A stretch of 64,000 bases of DNA. It comes from Phycisphaerae bacterium (GTDB lineage Bacteria > Planctomycetota > Phycisphaerae > Phycisphaerales > SM1A02). Shown here piece by piece: positions 8,772-18,238 of this stretch (its first letter is position 1; every line of letters begins with the position of its first letter). The stretch spans positions 124,001 through 188,000 of the forward strand of contig JAEUIU010000002.1 of NCBI GenBank assembly GCA_016795065.1, read 5' to 3'. The position numbers and the translations under genes are program-made. The notes beneath the pieces were generated by a model. It did not search any database, was not told the DNA's origin, and saw nothing but the letters and a program-made list of their open reading frames with translations.

Positions 8772-10763
8772 ATGAACCCCCATCATCCGCGCGCGACATC
8801 CAAGCTCCGGCCATCGCACTTCCAGGCACGCCGGTCCTCTCTTCGCCTCTTGCGAATGGGGCTTTTGGCCGTCGCGGCAGCCCTTGCCCCGATCGGGGTC
8901 TTGATCGGCTGCGGCGAGATTGTCGAACGGGCGACCCCCAAGCCGAAACTCGACAGCCTCAGCACCCGGAACTTCACGCTCGATGTCGAACCGATCATGC
9001 GGGGCACCGTGGCGAGCGAAACGGTGGTGACCGGCTTCGCTCCGACGGTCGTCCGCGGCTATGGCCTCGTGGTCGGGTTGAAGGGAAACGGAAGTCGCCT
9101 CATGCCTGCCGAGGTCCGTTCCCACATGCTCGAGGAAATGCGTCGCCGAGGTGTTGGCAACCCGACGATGAACATGCCAGAGCTGTCGCCCGAACGGATG
9201 CTTGACACCGAGGACTGCGCGGTTGTGGTCGTCGAAGGTGTGATTCCGCCCGGAGCCCCCAAGGGCACCGCGTTCGATGTCCGGGTCTTCTCCCCACAGG
9301 GTATGGGCACGACCAGTCTCGAGGGCGGGCGCCTCTGGTCGACCGACCTGCGGCCGGGTCCACTCGTCACCGGCAACCGGCAGGCGAAGATTCTCGCCCA
9401 AGCTTCGGGTGACATCTTCATCAACCCGTTCGTGGAACCGAGCGCCACGCGGCGTGACGCAGTGAACCGTCTCAGCGGGCGCATCCTGAACGGCGGCTCG
9501 GTCAACAACGACATGCTTCTTCGCCTGCGGATGGCGACGACGTCGCACTCTCGGGCCACGACCATCCAATCCGCCATCAACTCGCTCTTCCCCCAGGAAG
9601 TTGGTCAGAGGGATGACACCGCCCGCGGCCGCTCGGGCGACGCCATCGACATCACCGTGCCGCCGTCTTGGCACACCCGCCCCGACGAGTTTGTCGAGCT
9701 GGTCCAGCACACCCCCATGCTGGTCGAGGCCCCCGAACAGACTGCCATGTACGTCCGCAGGGCGCTGCTCGCGGCCCCGGGTATGGCCGAGGCCGCAGCC
9801 TGGCGTTGGCGAGCGATCGGCCGCAAGGCCGTTCCGATGTTCCAGGATCTGTACACCTACCCCGAAGAGCAGGTCCGGATGGCAGCCTTGGTCGCGGGCG
9901 CGAACCTGAACGACCCGATGACGGTCCAGCCGCTCTTGGAAATGGCCGCCAACACCCAAGCCAGCGAAAGCAAGAACCGCCTCACCGCGATTGACCTGCT
10001 CAGCCACATGGGGATGAACCCAGCCATCGACTTGGGCCTTCGCCCGCTGTTGGACGACGCCGATGTCGACATTCGCCTTTCGGTCTTCGACGCCCTGCTC
10101 CTTCGTCGCGATCCGACGGTCAGCACCCTGAACGTCGATGGCAAGTTCGACCTCATGACGGTCCCAAGCACCCGTCCGCTCATCTACATCGCCCAGACCG
10201 GCCAGCCAAAGATCGTTCTCTTCGGGGCGAAAGTGAATGTCGCCGACTCGATGACATTCGCGGCGTGGTCCAATCGCCTGATGATGAAATCGGACCCCGG
10301 CGACGAGAAGATCCAGGTGTTCTGGCGTCCCAGCGAGGGGGCGGCCCACGAAATCAAGCGCGTCAACCACGATTTGGCTGACATCGTGCCGTTCCTTGGT
10401 CACCAGCGGACGATCGAACAGCCGGCCGAGGGTCTTGGCCTGAGCTATTCCGAGACGATCGGTGCCCTTCATCAATTGTGGAGGCAGGGCTATTTGGGCA
10501 AGACGGACTTCAAGGCCGAGCAGGATCGCATTCTGGCCGCCATTGTGCGGAGCCAGAAGCCTGACGAGGTCCTTGAACGTCCGGAGTTTGACGACCTGGG
10601 TGACACCGTCGAGTCAGGTTCGGGCTCCGGAACGACCGCTCCGATCGACCCGCTGGCGGAGAGCGATCTCGCAAGGATCTCCCCAGACGCCCCCGTCAGC
10701 GGGGCCAGTGGAAGCACCGTGATTGAACGTTCGGGGATTCAACGCGATACTGTGCCGCGTTGA
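8772..10763 (+). CDS. FlgI-like (flagellar P-ring fold) lipoprotein with helical-repeat C-terminal part
   Basis: 663 residues. The signal region contains basic residues, a hydrophobic stretch and a likely lipobox ending in Cys47 (VLIGC). Residues about 60-300 resemble FlgI: GYGLVVGLKGNGSR near the start, then VIPPGAPKGTAFDVRV, then a SLEGGRL motif. In FlgI these belong to the protein that forms the periplasmic P ring around the flagellar rod. Residues about 340-470 look like short alpha-helical (HEAT-like) repeats, followed by another domain and an acidic Ser/Gly-rich tail. A lipid anchor and the added repeats are unlike ordinary FlgI, and no other flagellar gene is in the window. It may have been repurposed for the envelope. 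No ribosome-binding site is visible; Met29 (8856) is a possible alternative start. Confidence 0.65.
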   Translation: MNPHHPRATSKLRPSHFQARRSSLRLLRMGLLAVAAALAPIGVLIGCGEIVERATPKPKLDSLSTRNFTLDVEPIMRGTVASETVVTGFAPTVVRGYGLVVGLKGNGSRLMPAEVRSHMLEEMRRRGVGNPTMNMPELSPERMLDTEDCAVVVVEGVIPPGAPKGTAFDVRVFSPQGMGTTSLEGGRLWSTDLRPGPLVTGNRQAKILAQASGDIFINPFVEPSATRRDAVNRLSGRILNGGSVNNDMLLRLRMATTSHSRATTIQSAINSLFPQEVGQRDDTARGRSGDAIDITVPPSWHTRPDEFVELVQHTPMLVEAPEQTAMYVRRALLAAPGMAEAAAWRWRAIGRKAVPMFQDLYTYPEEQVRMAALVAGANLNDPMTVQPLLEMAANTQASESKNRLTAIDLLSHMGMNPAIDLGLRPLLDDADVDIRLSVFDALLLRRDPTVSTLNVDGKFDLMTVPSTRPLIYIAQTGQPKIVLFGAKVNVADSMTFAAWSNRLMMKSDPGDEKIQVFWRPSEGAAHEIKRVNHDLADIVPFLGHQRTIEQPAEGLGLSYSETIGALHQLWRQGYLGKTDFKAEQDRILAAIVRSQKPDEVLERPEFDDLGDTVESGSGSGTTAPIDPLAESDLARISPDAPVSGASGSTVIERSGIQRDTVPR

Positions 10764-10875
10764 GACAGCACGGAACGACGACGGGCTCCGGGACCGAGGA
10801 TCATGCCGCGCCGCGGCGGGACATCGGAGCACGCTCGTCGTATAGCCCGCCGTCGCGACAGGAGGTCACGGACGG

Positions 10876-13800
10876 ATGCGTCTTGCCAAGCTGACGCTCA
10901 GCGGCTTTAAGAGTTTCGCGGACACCACCGAGTTTCGCTTTGACCACGGCATCATTGGCGTGGTCGGCCCGAATGGTTGCGGAAAGAGCAACGTCGTGGA
11001 TGCGATCAAGTGGGTGCTCGGCGAGCGCAGCGCGAAAAGCCTGCGCGGCGGTGCCATGTTGGACGTCATCTTCGCGGGCTCGGCCTCGCGCAAGCCCTCC
11101 GGTATGGCCGCTGTCACGTTGACCTTTGACAACCCGGTCGTGGACGAAGCGATTGTCAGGGCCGAGCGTGAGAAGGCCTCGGGCGGACTCGACCTTCAGG
11201 GCGACCTCAACCCCGCATCGGCCACAGGAATGGCTACCGAAGTGGGCATCGACGCGGCCATGGCCCGACTCGATGATGTCGAGGCTCTCGGCGACCACGA
11301 ACACTCCATCGTCCGTCGCAACAACGTCACCCACCGCCGACTTCCGATCGACGCCGAGACGGTCGACGTCACGCGCCGTCTCTACGCCGATGGCCGCAGC
11401 GAGTACCTCATCAACGCCAAGAAGGTGCGCCTCCGCGACATCCGCGAGCTCTTTCTCGACACCGGCATCGGCAACGACGCCTACTCGATCATCGAGCAGG
11501 GCAAGGTCGATGCGATGCTCATGGCCAACCCCTTCGAGCGTCGATCGATTCTCGAGGAGGCTGCCGGCGTCGCCAAGTTCCGAGCCCGCAAGATCGAGGC
11601 GGCCCGCAAGCTGGAGCACGCCGAGAAGAACCTCGTCGTGTTGCGCGAGCAGCTTGCCAGCACCGAGCGACGATTGCGCATCGTGCGCGGCCAGGCCGAC
11701 AAGGCCAAGCGCTTCCAGGCGCTCGATGCCCGACGTCGGGAGTTGCGCACCTCGCTTGCGTTCGACCACTATCACGAGCTGCACGAACGGCTGCATGGGC
11801 TGACCAGCGAACTCTCGACGCTCACCGGTGAGCGGGACGCCGCCCACGCCGCCCTCCATGGTCTCGAGGAGTCGAAGCAGGCCGCCGACATCCATCGGCA
11901 CGAGGTGCAGGCGAAGCACCACGCCCTCGAACAGCGGCGTTTGGAGCTGGTTTCGCAGGGCCAGCAGGCCCGACAGCGGGTTGACTTCTCCGAGCGAGCC
12001 TTGGCGGAGGCCCGGCAATCGGTTGCCGACGAGTCCCGACGCCTGGCCGATCTTGAGGCCGGCATCGCCAACCTCACCAGTCGCATCGCCGAGGCCGACC
12101 AGACGATCGCGGCGTGTGCCGAGGCCGCCGCCGATGCCGAGCGTTCGGTCGCCAAAGCAAGCGAGGAACGGGCTCGCGCCAACACCGCAGCCCTCGAGGA
12201 GAAGGCCGCCCACGAGCGCAGCCGGGACGCCCTAGGCGGGCTTGAGCGCGAGCGATCCCAAATGGCCGGTCGCATCGCGAGCCTCGAAGCCCGCGAGCAT
12301 TCCCTTGCCGAACAACGGACCAAGCTTGCCGCGCGGCGCGATCCTTTCGCCCGCGAGCTCGATCAGCACCGCGTCTCGCGGAACGCATCGCGCGTCCGCT
12401 CGCTGGTCGCTGAGGACCAGATCCAGCGCTACCAGCGCGAGCTCGATGAGCGCACCAGCGTGGCCCAGCAGTTGGGCGATCGTCAGACGACCCTCGGGAC
12501 GGAACTCGCCGCGCTGCGCGATGAGCGCACTGGGCTCGAAAGCCGTCGACGCGTGTTGGACGACCTACAGCGAAGCCGCGAGGGACTTGGCGATGCGGTG
12601 AAGGCGATTCTCGCCGAGCGCAGTCGCGAGCCATCCAAGTACCCGGCAATCCGCGGCGTCCTTGCTGACCTCATCGAGACCGATCGCGAACACGCCGATC
12701 TGGTAGAAGCGGCGTTGGGTGAACGGTTGGAGCTCCTTCTCGTCGAGTCGATCGACGGGATCATGCTTTCGCTCCCCCACTTCCGCTCGCTCGAAGGCCG
12801 CGCGGCCTTCGCACCGATCGAACTTCCGAATGTCACCAGCTCACGCAGCGTCTCCCAAGTCGATGGGGCGACGCCGATCCTCGAGTTCGTACGCTGCGAC
12901 ACCACAGCCCGGGGCTGGCTTGAGCGATTGCTCGGCGACACGTTCGTGGTCGACAGTGCCGAGATCGCCGTAACGCTTCTGCGGGGCGCGCTACGGAATT
13001 GTCGCGTGGTCACCCGCAGCGGTGAGCTCTTCGAATCCGACGGAACCCTCGTCCTGCATCCGGCCGAGACTGGCGACGGCGGAGCGGGCTTCGCGGGCGT
13101 GCTCGCCCGACGCGCCGAGTTGGCGGAGCTGGTCGGCACCTTGGGCACACTCGCCTTGCGGATTGCCTCGGTGGAACTCGCCCTCTCCCAAGTGACCAGC
13201 GAATCGGGCCAGCAGAAGGTCCGGGTGCGGGAGCTTTCCGAGCGGCTTCAAGAATCTCGACGCACGCTCATCGACGCGACCTACCAGTCCGAGCGGCTGG
13301 ACCAGCTCATCCGGCGCATCGAGGGCGAATGGACCCGAATCGACGAGGAGGACCGCGAACTGGCCGAGCGGGCCTCGACCGTCACGGTCGAGCGTGAACA
13401 GCTCACTCGACGCCACACGATCGTCGAGGAACAGATCGCGGCCGAGCGAACTCGCGCCGATGCCACCCGCGCCGCCTACGAGAAGTCGGCGGCCACGGTC
13501 ACGCATCTGGGTGAGATGCTCGGCGTGGCCCGCGGCAAGCTCGGAGAGGCCAACGCAAACCTGGAGAATGCCCGCCGCGAGCGGCGTTCGCTGCAAGGCG
13601 CACTTGAGAACAGCCAACGCCAGGTGCAGGCGATGCGTGAGGCCGTCGATCGGCGCTCGGGCCAGATCGCCCGCTTCGAGGAGTCGATCCTCGAGGGCAC
13701 CGAGGCCGTGAACGCCAGCGATGCTGGATTGCAGGCCCTTTCAGGTGACTTCACGTCGATCGAATCGGCGCTCAAAGAGGCCGCGGTCGAGGTCGAGCGG

Positions 13801-14850
13801 GCGTCCGGCGCCTTGGCGACGGGACGCAGCGCCGCGGCGGTCTTCGAGCGAAACTGGCACGCGGTCGAGATGAGCCGGCGAGAGTTGGAGATCAAGCGCG
13901 AGAACCTCGAGGAGAACACGCTCCGTGAGATCGATCTCGATCTTCCCGCACGCTATCCCGGCCATCGCGAGGAACGCGGCGCTGAGGGCTTCATCGCGAT
14001 CGATCGCGAGCTCTCCGACAAGGAAGTCCACGAGCTGACCCAGGAGATCCGTCGACTGGGCAACGTGAACCTCGACTCGATCGACGAGTTGGTCACGCTC
14101 GAGCAGAAGAACATCGAGCTCGACAGCCAACTGAAGGACATCGACGAGGCCAAACTTCAGTTGGAGAGCCTCATCACCAAGCTCGACGACGTCAGCCGTT
14201 CGCGCTTCGAGGAGACCTTCAAGTCGGTGCGCGAGCACTTCGCCAGTAGCGACGGCATGTTCCGTCGTCTCTTCGGCGGCGGCAGCGCCGACCTCTTCCT
14301 CCTGCCTTTGGAGGACGGCCCGCGGGCCGGCCAGACCGATTGGCTCGAGTCAGGCGTCGAAATCCGGGCCAAGCCCCCTGGCAAGGAGCCGCGTGTCATC
14401 AGCCAGCTCTCCGGCGGCGAGAAGACCATGACCGCTGTCGCGCTTCTCATGGCCATCTTCCAGAGCAAGCCGAGCCCCTTCTGTGTGCTGGACGAGGTCG
14501 ACGCGGCGCTGGACGAGGCCAATGTCGAACGTTTCTGCGGGACGCTGAAGCAGTTCCTCGACCGAAGCCACTTCATCGTGATCACCCACCACAAGCGCAC
14601 CATGCAGTCGTGCGACCTTCTCTACGGCATCACGATGCCGCAGCGGGGTGTCAGCAAGCGAGTCGCGGTGCGTTTCGAGGAAGTCGACAGCGACGGGCGC
14701 ATCGCCAAGTCGGCCCAAGAGCGACTTGACACGGAGGAGGCGGTTGGGTCAGCGAATGGGGTGAACCGCCCAATCGTTGAAACCACCTCGGACATCATCG
14801 AAAAGGTCGCCGCTCCATCGTCGGCGATTGCCGATGCGTGGGAGCGATAG
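10876..14850 (+). CDS. smc: Chromosome segregation ATPase SMC
   Basis: 1324 residues, longer than the usual 1150-1200. The N-terminal head starts [14 protein letters not shown], with Walker [10 protein letters not shown] at 31-39. Long coiled coils flank a hinge around residues 560-720. The C-terminal head carries the ABC signature LSGGEK at 1178-1183 and Walker B ending [13 protein letters not shown] (Asp1206). SMC forms a DNA-entrapping ring with ScpA and ScpB and organises the origin region. The head is interrupted at residues 88-155 by about 65 residues between TFDNP and [15 protein letters not shown], where most bacterial SMCs have only a short loop. The start is supported by AGGAGGT nine bases upstream of the ATG. 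The scpA and scpB genes are not in the window. Confidence 0.96.
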   Translation: MRLAKLTLSGFKSFADTTEFRFDHGIIGVVGPNGCGKSNVVDAIKWVLGERSAKSLRGGAMLDVIFAGSASRKPSGMAAVTLTFDNPVVDEAIVRAEREKASGGLDLQGDLNPASATGMATEVGIDAAMARLDDVEALGDHEHSIVRRNNVTHRRLPIDAETVDVTRRLYADGRSEYLINAKKVRLRDIRELFLDTGIGNDAYSIIEQGKVDAMLMANPFERRSILEEAAGVAKFRARKIEAARKLEHAEKNLVVLREQLASTERRLRIVRGQADKAKRFQALDARRRELRTSLAFDHYHELHERLHGLTSELSTLTGERDAAHAALHGLEESKQAADIHRHEVQAKHHALEQRRLELVSQGQQARQRVDFSERALAEARQSVADESRRLADLEAGIANLTSRIAEADQTIAACAEAAADAERSVAKASEERARANTAALEEKAAHERSRDALGGLERERSQMAGRIASLEAREHSLAEQRTKLAARRDPFARELDQHRVSRNASRVRSLVAEDQIQRYQRELDERTSVAQQLGDRQTTLGTELAALRDERTGLESRRRVLDDLQRSREGLGDAVKAILAERSREPSKYPAIRGVLADLIETDREHADLVEAALGERLELLLVESIDGIMLSLPHFRSLEGRAAFAPIELPNVTSSRSVSQVDGATPILEFVRCDTTARGWLERLLGDTFVVDSAEIAVTLLRGALRNCRVVTRSGELFESDGTLVLHPAETGDGGAGFAGVLARRAELAELVGTLGTLALRIASVELALSQVTSESGQQKVRVRELSERLQESRRTLIDATYQSERLDQLIRRIEGEWTRIDEEDRELAERASTVTVEREQLTRRHTIVEEQIAAERTRADATRAAYEKSAATVTHLGEMLGVARGKLGEANANLENARRERRSLQGALENSQRQVQAMREAVDRRSGQIARFEESILEGTEAVNASDAGLQALSGDFTSIESALKEAAVEVERASGALATGRSAAAVFERNWHAVEMSRRELEIKRENLEENTLREIDLDLPARYPGHREERGAEGFIAIDRELSDKEVHELTQEIRRLGNVNLDSIDELVTLEQKNIELDSQLKDIDEAKLQLESLITKLDDVSRSRFEETFKSVREHFASSDGMFRRLFGGGSADLFLLPLEDGPRAGQTDWLESGVEIRAKPPGKEPRVISQLSGGEKTMTAVALLMAIFQSKPSPFCVLDEVDAALDEANVERFCGTLKQFLDRSHFIVITHHKRTMQSCDLLYGITMPQRGVSKRVAVRFEEVDSDGRIAKSAQERLDTEEAVGSANGVNRPIVETTSDIIEKVAAPSSAIADAWER

Positions 14851-15191
14851 GCGATGCCTCTGGCTCCGAAGACCATTTTCCGCCCGCGATGTATGCGCGT
14901 TCTGCGTTGCAGACGACGTTGCTTCGCTTGCATGATGACCCACCCCTCGTCACAATGGAACGCGACACGACGACATGCCGATCGGTCCGTGAGCGATGTT
15001 CGCACACGGGCGAGCGTCCTTGATCGTCGGTACCCCGTGAGATGGGCCCCACGCCTTCAGCCGTGGTGAGGCGGATACGTTTCGATTGTGCCAGTGCAGG
15101 CCCTGTCTAGGGTCTTCCCGGGGCGACGAAGCGAGGCCTCATCGCGGTGTGTGCGCCTGTCTCGCGTGCGTCACCCACGAGGTAACAGCCG
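14851..15191 (+). other. Noncoding gap between smc and the LuxR-type gene
   Basis: 341 bp with no convincing gene; the short frames here have unnatural composition. It holds a possible promoter at 15086-15113 and a weak stem (CCACG...CGTGG, about 15048-15065). No T-run terminator follows smc. Confidence 0.5.
15086..15113 (+). promoter_or_regulatory. Possible promoter for the LuxR-type regulator
   Basis: TTGTGC (15086-15091), a 16-bp spacer, TAGGGT (15108-15113). It would give a leader of about 70 nt. The boxes are weak matches, so this is tentative. Confidence 0.25.
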
Positions 15192-15944
15192 GTGGAATTG
15201 CCCAACCTGGTTCGAACGATTTCGGAAGACACGGGCGCCGTTGTCGTTTGCTTTGACGACGCCAAGCGCGTCAGTTTCGCGACCCCCTCTTGGCTTGATG
15301 CGTCCTTCGGGAAGTCGCTTTCTACCTCGGTCGGATGCTCTATGGAGGAGCTCTTTCCGCCAGAGGTCGTTCGGCTTGGTGGCATCCTGTTGGAGCGGAT
15401 CATCGGCGGTGAGGAACGCGTTCGGCGGATCGGCTTCTTCTTCGGACGCCTCGCAACGCTGACCCTTCGGCGGCACGTGTGCGAGGACGACGTCAGCCGC
15501 TGCCTGGTCATCGCCAGCTTGCGTCCCATCCGCTCACGACGCGAGTACGAAGCGGCCATCTCCGAGCCGGGCACCGAGACGGCGCAGATCAACGACCGCG
15601 GCCTGCTTGGACGGTTGACCACGCGGCAGGCGGAAGTCCTCACCCTTGTCGCTCAAGGCCTTCCGGGGCCGCAGATCGCCAGAGCGCTCCACCGTACACC
15701 GAAGGCCATCGAGTTCCACCGACAGTCAATCAAAGAGAAACTCGGCTTCGGTTCGGTCGCCGAGCTCACCAATCTTGCGGTCGAGAGCGGTCTCTTTGTG
15801 TTGCAGGTCGACGAGGTTGGCTTCTGGTGGCGACGGGGTGGCGATCGCGGGCGGGGCAACACACACCTCGCGCCGCGTCACAGCAAGCACCCGACGACCG
15901 AGGCCGAGGGAACAACCGTGTCGACGTCTGATGTCGAAGCCTGA
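15192..15944 (+). CDS. LuxR/FixJ-type HTH transcriptional regulator with PAS-like sensor region
   Basis: 250 residues from GTG. The C-terminal third (about 135-200) is a LuxR-type DNA-binding domain: LTTRQAEVLTLVAQGLPGPQIA, then the recognition region RTPKAIEFHRQSIKEKL. The first about 120 residues look like a PAS-type ligand or redox sensing fold (VVVCFDDAKRVSFATPSWLD). No receiver-domain aspartate pocket is evident, so it is probably not a phosphorylated response regulator. A disordered tail follows the HTH. It stands alone and converges on the small lipoprotein gene with 17 bp between them. Its ligand and targets are unknown. Confidence 0.8.
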   Translation: MELPNLVRTISEDTGAVVVCFDDAKRVSFATPSWLDASFGKSLSTSVGCSMEELFPPEVVRLGGILLERIIGGEERVRRIGFFFGRLATLTLRRHVCEDDVSRCLVIASLRPIRSRREYEAAISEPGTETAQINDRGLLGRLTTRQAEVLTLVAQGLPGPQIARALHRTPKAIEFHRQSIKEKLGFGSVAELTNLAVESGLFVLQVDEVGFWWRRGGDRGRGNTHLAPRHSKHPTTEAEGTTVSTSDVEA

Positions 15945-15961
15945 CGGTCTCGACTCTCTCG

Positions 15962-16711
15962 TCAGTCGAGTCGCCGCACGCGGTTCGTGGCCGCCGGAGG
16001 CAGCCCGCGCGTCTCTTTGGGGAGCCAGGTCTGAACGACGTACCCGTCCTGATCACGGTCGATCTCGTCGTACCAACCATTGGCCCAAGTCAGGCGGGCA
16101 ATGCGTCCGCCTGAGCGGCCCGGGGTCGGGACACTGGTCCAGCAACCATAGCGGTAGTCGCCGACGCTCTTGAAGATCATGCCATCCGACTGGATGGCGA
16201 CATAGATCACCGGTGGGTCGCCAGGCAGGACGCCGCGCATCTGCCAGACCCCAACGAACTCAGCCATCTCGTCCCGGATCGGCACGGCCATGCCGAAGGT
16301 GGTCGGAAGGCCGGAACGGTCAGCGCCCGGGCTCCAGGACCATTGCTCGATGCCCATCAAGCCGATGGCGATCGTGTCCTGCCAGCCGGTGTCCCATTCA
16401 ATGACCGCGCGCCCGTCGACGAGCGTCCACCGTCCGCGCTCTCCGATGGATCCGCTCGGTCCGGCCGACCACGTGCTGACGGCTGTGCCGTCGGCGGCCA
16501 GGCGGATGTTGAAGGTCGAATTGCGTCGGTCGGTCAACGCCCACACCCCGACGACTTCCGCCGGGGTCAGGGCCCCTTGCGGCCGAGCGCTCATCTCGGG
16601 CGTGGACGATCGATTCGCACTGCCACCGCCAGCACACCCGATGAGTGTGCCCGTCATCACGGAAAGAACGATGACTCGAAGCCAGTTGCGGTGCAGATTG
16701 CCGACCATCAT
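15962..16711 (-). CDS. Hypothetical lipoprotein
   Basis: 249 residues starting MMVGNLHRNWLRVIVLSVMTGTLIGC, a clear lipoprotein signal with lipobox Cys at about residue 26. A Gly/Ser-rich linker follows. Two similar beta-rich segments come next, each opening with a phrase like VVGVWAL or FVGVWQM and containing W-rich strands. This suggests an internal duplication of a small beta-sandwich or lipocalin-like unit. I do not recognise the family. It lies 23 bp downstream of citrate synthase on the same strand and could be co-transcribed. GGGGGTGG upstream of the ATG could be its ribosome-binding site. The frame stays open upstream into gltA, but the signal peptide fixes the start. Confidence 0.75.
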   Translation of the reverse strand: MMVGNLHRNWLRVIVLSVMTGTLIGCAGGGSANRSSTPEMSARPQGALTPAEVVGVWALTDRRNSTFNIRLAADGTAVSTWSAGPSGSIGERGRWTLVDGRAVIEWDTGWQDTIAIGLMGIEQWSWSPGADRSGLPTTFGMAVPIRDEMAEFVGVWQMRGVLPGDPPVIYVAIQSDGMIFKSVGDYRYGCWTSVPTPGRSGGRIARLTWANGWYDEIDRDQDGYVVQTWLPKETRGLPPAATNRVRRLD

Positions 16712-16734
16712 CCATCCACCCCCACAAGAACGGA

Positions 16735-17913
16735 TCAACGCTCGGCGATTGGAACGTACTTCGCCGCATGCGGCCCGATGTAGCTCGCTTGCGGGCGGAT
16801 CAGGCGGTTGTCGCGCAACTGCTCGATGCAGTGGCCGCTCCAACCGGCCATCCGGCTCATGGCGAACATCGGCGTGAAGAGATCCAGACGCAGGCCGAGC
16901 GAGTGATAGGTCGTCGCCGAATAGAAATCGACGTTCGGCCAGATGCCCTTGCTGCCAACTTCGGCGGCCATCAGATCCTCGATCGTGCGCGACATCTCGT
17001 AGAGCTTTTCGTTGCCGGTGTCGGTGGCGACTTGCTTGGAGAAGGTCTTGAGGTAGGTCGCTCGCGGATCGGTGGTCTTGTAGACGCGGTGACCGAAGCC
17101 CATCACCAGTTCCTTCTTGGCGAGTTTGGCCTTCACGAAGGCGTCGACGCGATCGATCGTGCCGATCTCGTTGAGCATCACCATGACCTCTTCGTTGGCA
17201 CCACCGTGGAGCGGACCCTTGAGGGTGCCGACTGCGGTGGTCATGGCCGAGTACATGTCGGAGAGGGTCGCGATCGTGACGCGGGCGGCGAAGGTCGAGG
17301 CATTCAGACCGTGGTCGGCGTGGAGAATCAGGCAAACATCCAAGGCCCGGTTCATCGCGTCCGTCGGCTTCTGACCGGTGAGCATGGTCAGGAAGGAGCC
17401 GGCGATGTTCTGGCTGGCATCCGGTTTCGCGAAGGGCTTGCCGCTTCGGTGGCGGTCGAAGTTCGCGATGAGGGCCGGGGTCTTGGCGACGAGCTTGAGG
17501 GCCTTGAGCTGGCTGCCCTCGATGGAGTGGTCGTCAGCCGTCGGATCGACCGTCGCCAAGGCCGAAACGAGCGTCCGCAAGGCATGCATCGGCGTGGTCG
17601 ACTTTGGAAGCGTCGCAATTAGGTTGTAGATCTCCGGAGCGAGTTCGTATTCGGCCCGTAGAGCCCGCTCGAACGCGGCCAGTTCGTCCTTCTTCGGAAG
17701 GCGCCGATTCCAAAGGAGGAACACCGTTTCCTCGTATGTCGAGTTTCGGGCGAGTGAATCAATGTCGATGCCCACGTACTCGAGAATGCCCTTGCCGCCG
17801 TCGATGAACGACATTTCCGTCTCGGCAGCAATGGTGTTGGCAAGCCCCTTGTCCCAAGCGGGCTTTGCCGAGCCGGAAGGAGATGGGGTCGAGGGGACAG
17901 CGGTAGCGGTCAT
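16735..17913 (-). CDS. gltA: Citrate synthase
   Basis: 392 residues. It condenses oxaloacetate with acetyl-CoA to citrate, the entry step of the TCA cycle. All three catalytic residues of the family are visible: His236 in GPLHGGAN, His275 in MGFGHRVYK and Asp329 in NVDFYSA. The conserved HADHGLN stretch is at 198-204. The length fits the short citrate synthases found in Gram-positives and many other bacteria, without the NADH-regulated N-terminal domain of E. coli GltA. 2-methylcitrate synthase is a close relative and cannot be excluded by motifs alone. A candidate promoter lies about 95-125 bp upstream. Confidence 0.92.
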   Translation of the reverse strand: MTATAVPSTPSPSGSAKPAWDKGLANTIAAETEMSFIDGGKGILEYVGIDIDSLARNSTYEETVFLLWNRRLPKKDELAAFERALRAEYELAPEIYNLIATLPKSTTPMHALRTLVSALATVDPTADDHSIEGSQLKALKLVAKTPALIANFDRHRSGKPFAKPDASQNIAGSFLTMLTGQKPTDAMNRALDVCLILHADHGLNASTFAARVTIATLSDMYSAMTTAVGTLKGPLHGGANEEVMVMLNEIGTIDRVDAFVKAKLAKKELVMGFGHRVYKTTDPRATYLKTFSKQVATDTGNEKLYEMSRTIEDLMAAEVGSKGIWPNVDFYSATTYHSLGLRLDLFTPMFAMSRMAGWSGHCIEQLRDNRLIRPQASYIGPHAAKYVPIAER

Positions 17914-18009
17914 GACATGGCTCCGAAAGACGATCGCCGCGAAGGCGACCGGAGTGGGCGGGCTAGATCATTCGGACCGTCCCCGAGGGCGGTTTCCGAG
18001 GAATTCAGC

Positions 18010-18039
18010 ATCGTAGAGGTTCTCGCGCTCGTGGTGCAA
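18010..18039 (-). promoter_or_regulatory. Candidate gltA promoter
   Basis: On the minus strand, TTGCAC (18039-18034), an 18-bp spacer and TACGAT (18015-18010). Initiation near 18003 would give a 5' leader of about 90 nt before gltA, unlike the leaderless arrangement seen at several other genes here. Confidence 0.5.
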
Positions 18040-18157
18040 TCCACGGGGCGATTCGCCACCGCCCAACGGTCGGAACCATGCACGAACGACATGGTGGACG
18101 TCCCGGAACCCGTCGCCGGAACCACCACCCACCCCTCGGCCTCCACGCGAGCACAGG

Positions 18158-18178
18158 TTGGGTGAACTCTTCACCCAA
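18158..18178. promoter_or_regulatory. Perfect 9-bp inverted repeat (possible operator)
   Basis: TTGGGTGAA (18158-18166), centre CTC, TTCACCCAA (18170-18178). There is no T-run after it, so it is unlikely to be a terminator. It sits 60 bp upstream of the rhomboid start in the 325-bp divergent gltA/rhomboid region, a typical place for a dimeric repressor site. The regulator is unknown. Confidence 0.5.
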
Positions 18179-18223
18179 GGGGCATTCGCCCCGCATCGGG
18201 CCGTCGGCCCTCGCCGCTCGCCC

Positions 18224-18229
18224 TACACT
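18224..18229 (+). promoter_or_regulatory. -10-like box TACACT before the rhomboid gene
   Basis: TACACT ends 9 nt before the ATG at 18239, predicting a leader of only about two or three bases. No ribosome-binding site is present. Confidence 0.45.
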
Positions 18230-18238
18230 CCGTGACCC

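Noticed and set aside
14854-15069. Small open frame between smc and the LuxR-type gene
   Set aside because: Arg/Cys-rich composition, no ribosome-binding site and no similarity to a known small protein; treated as noncoding.
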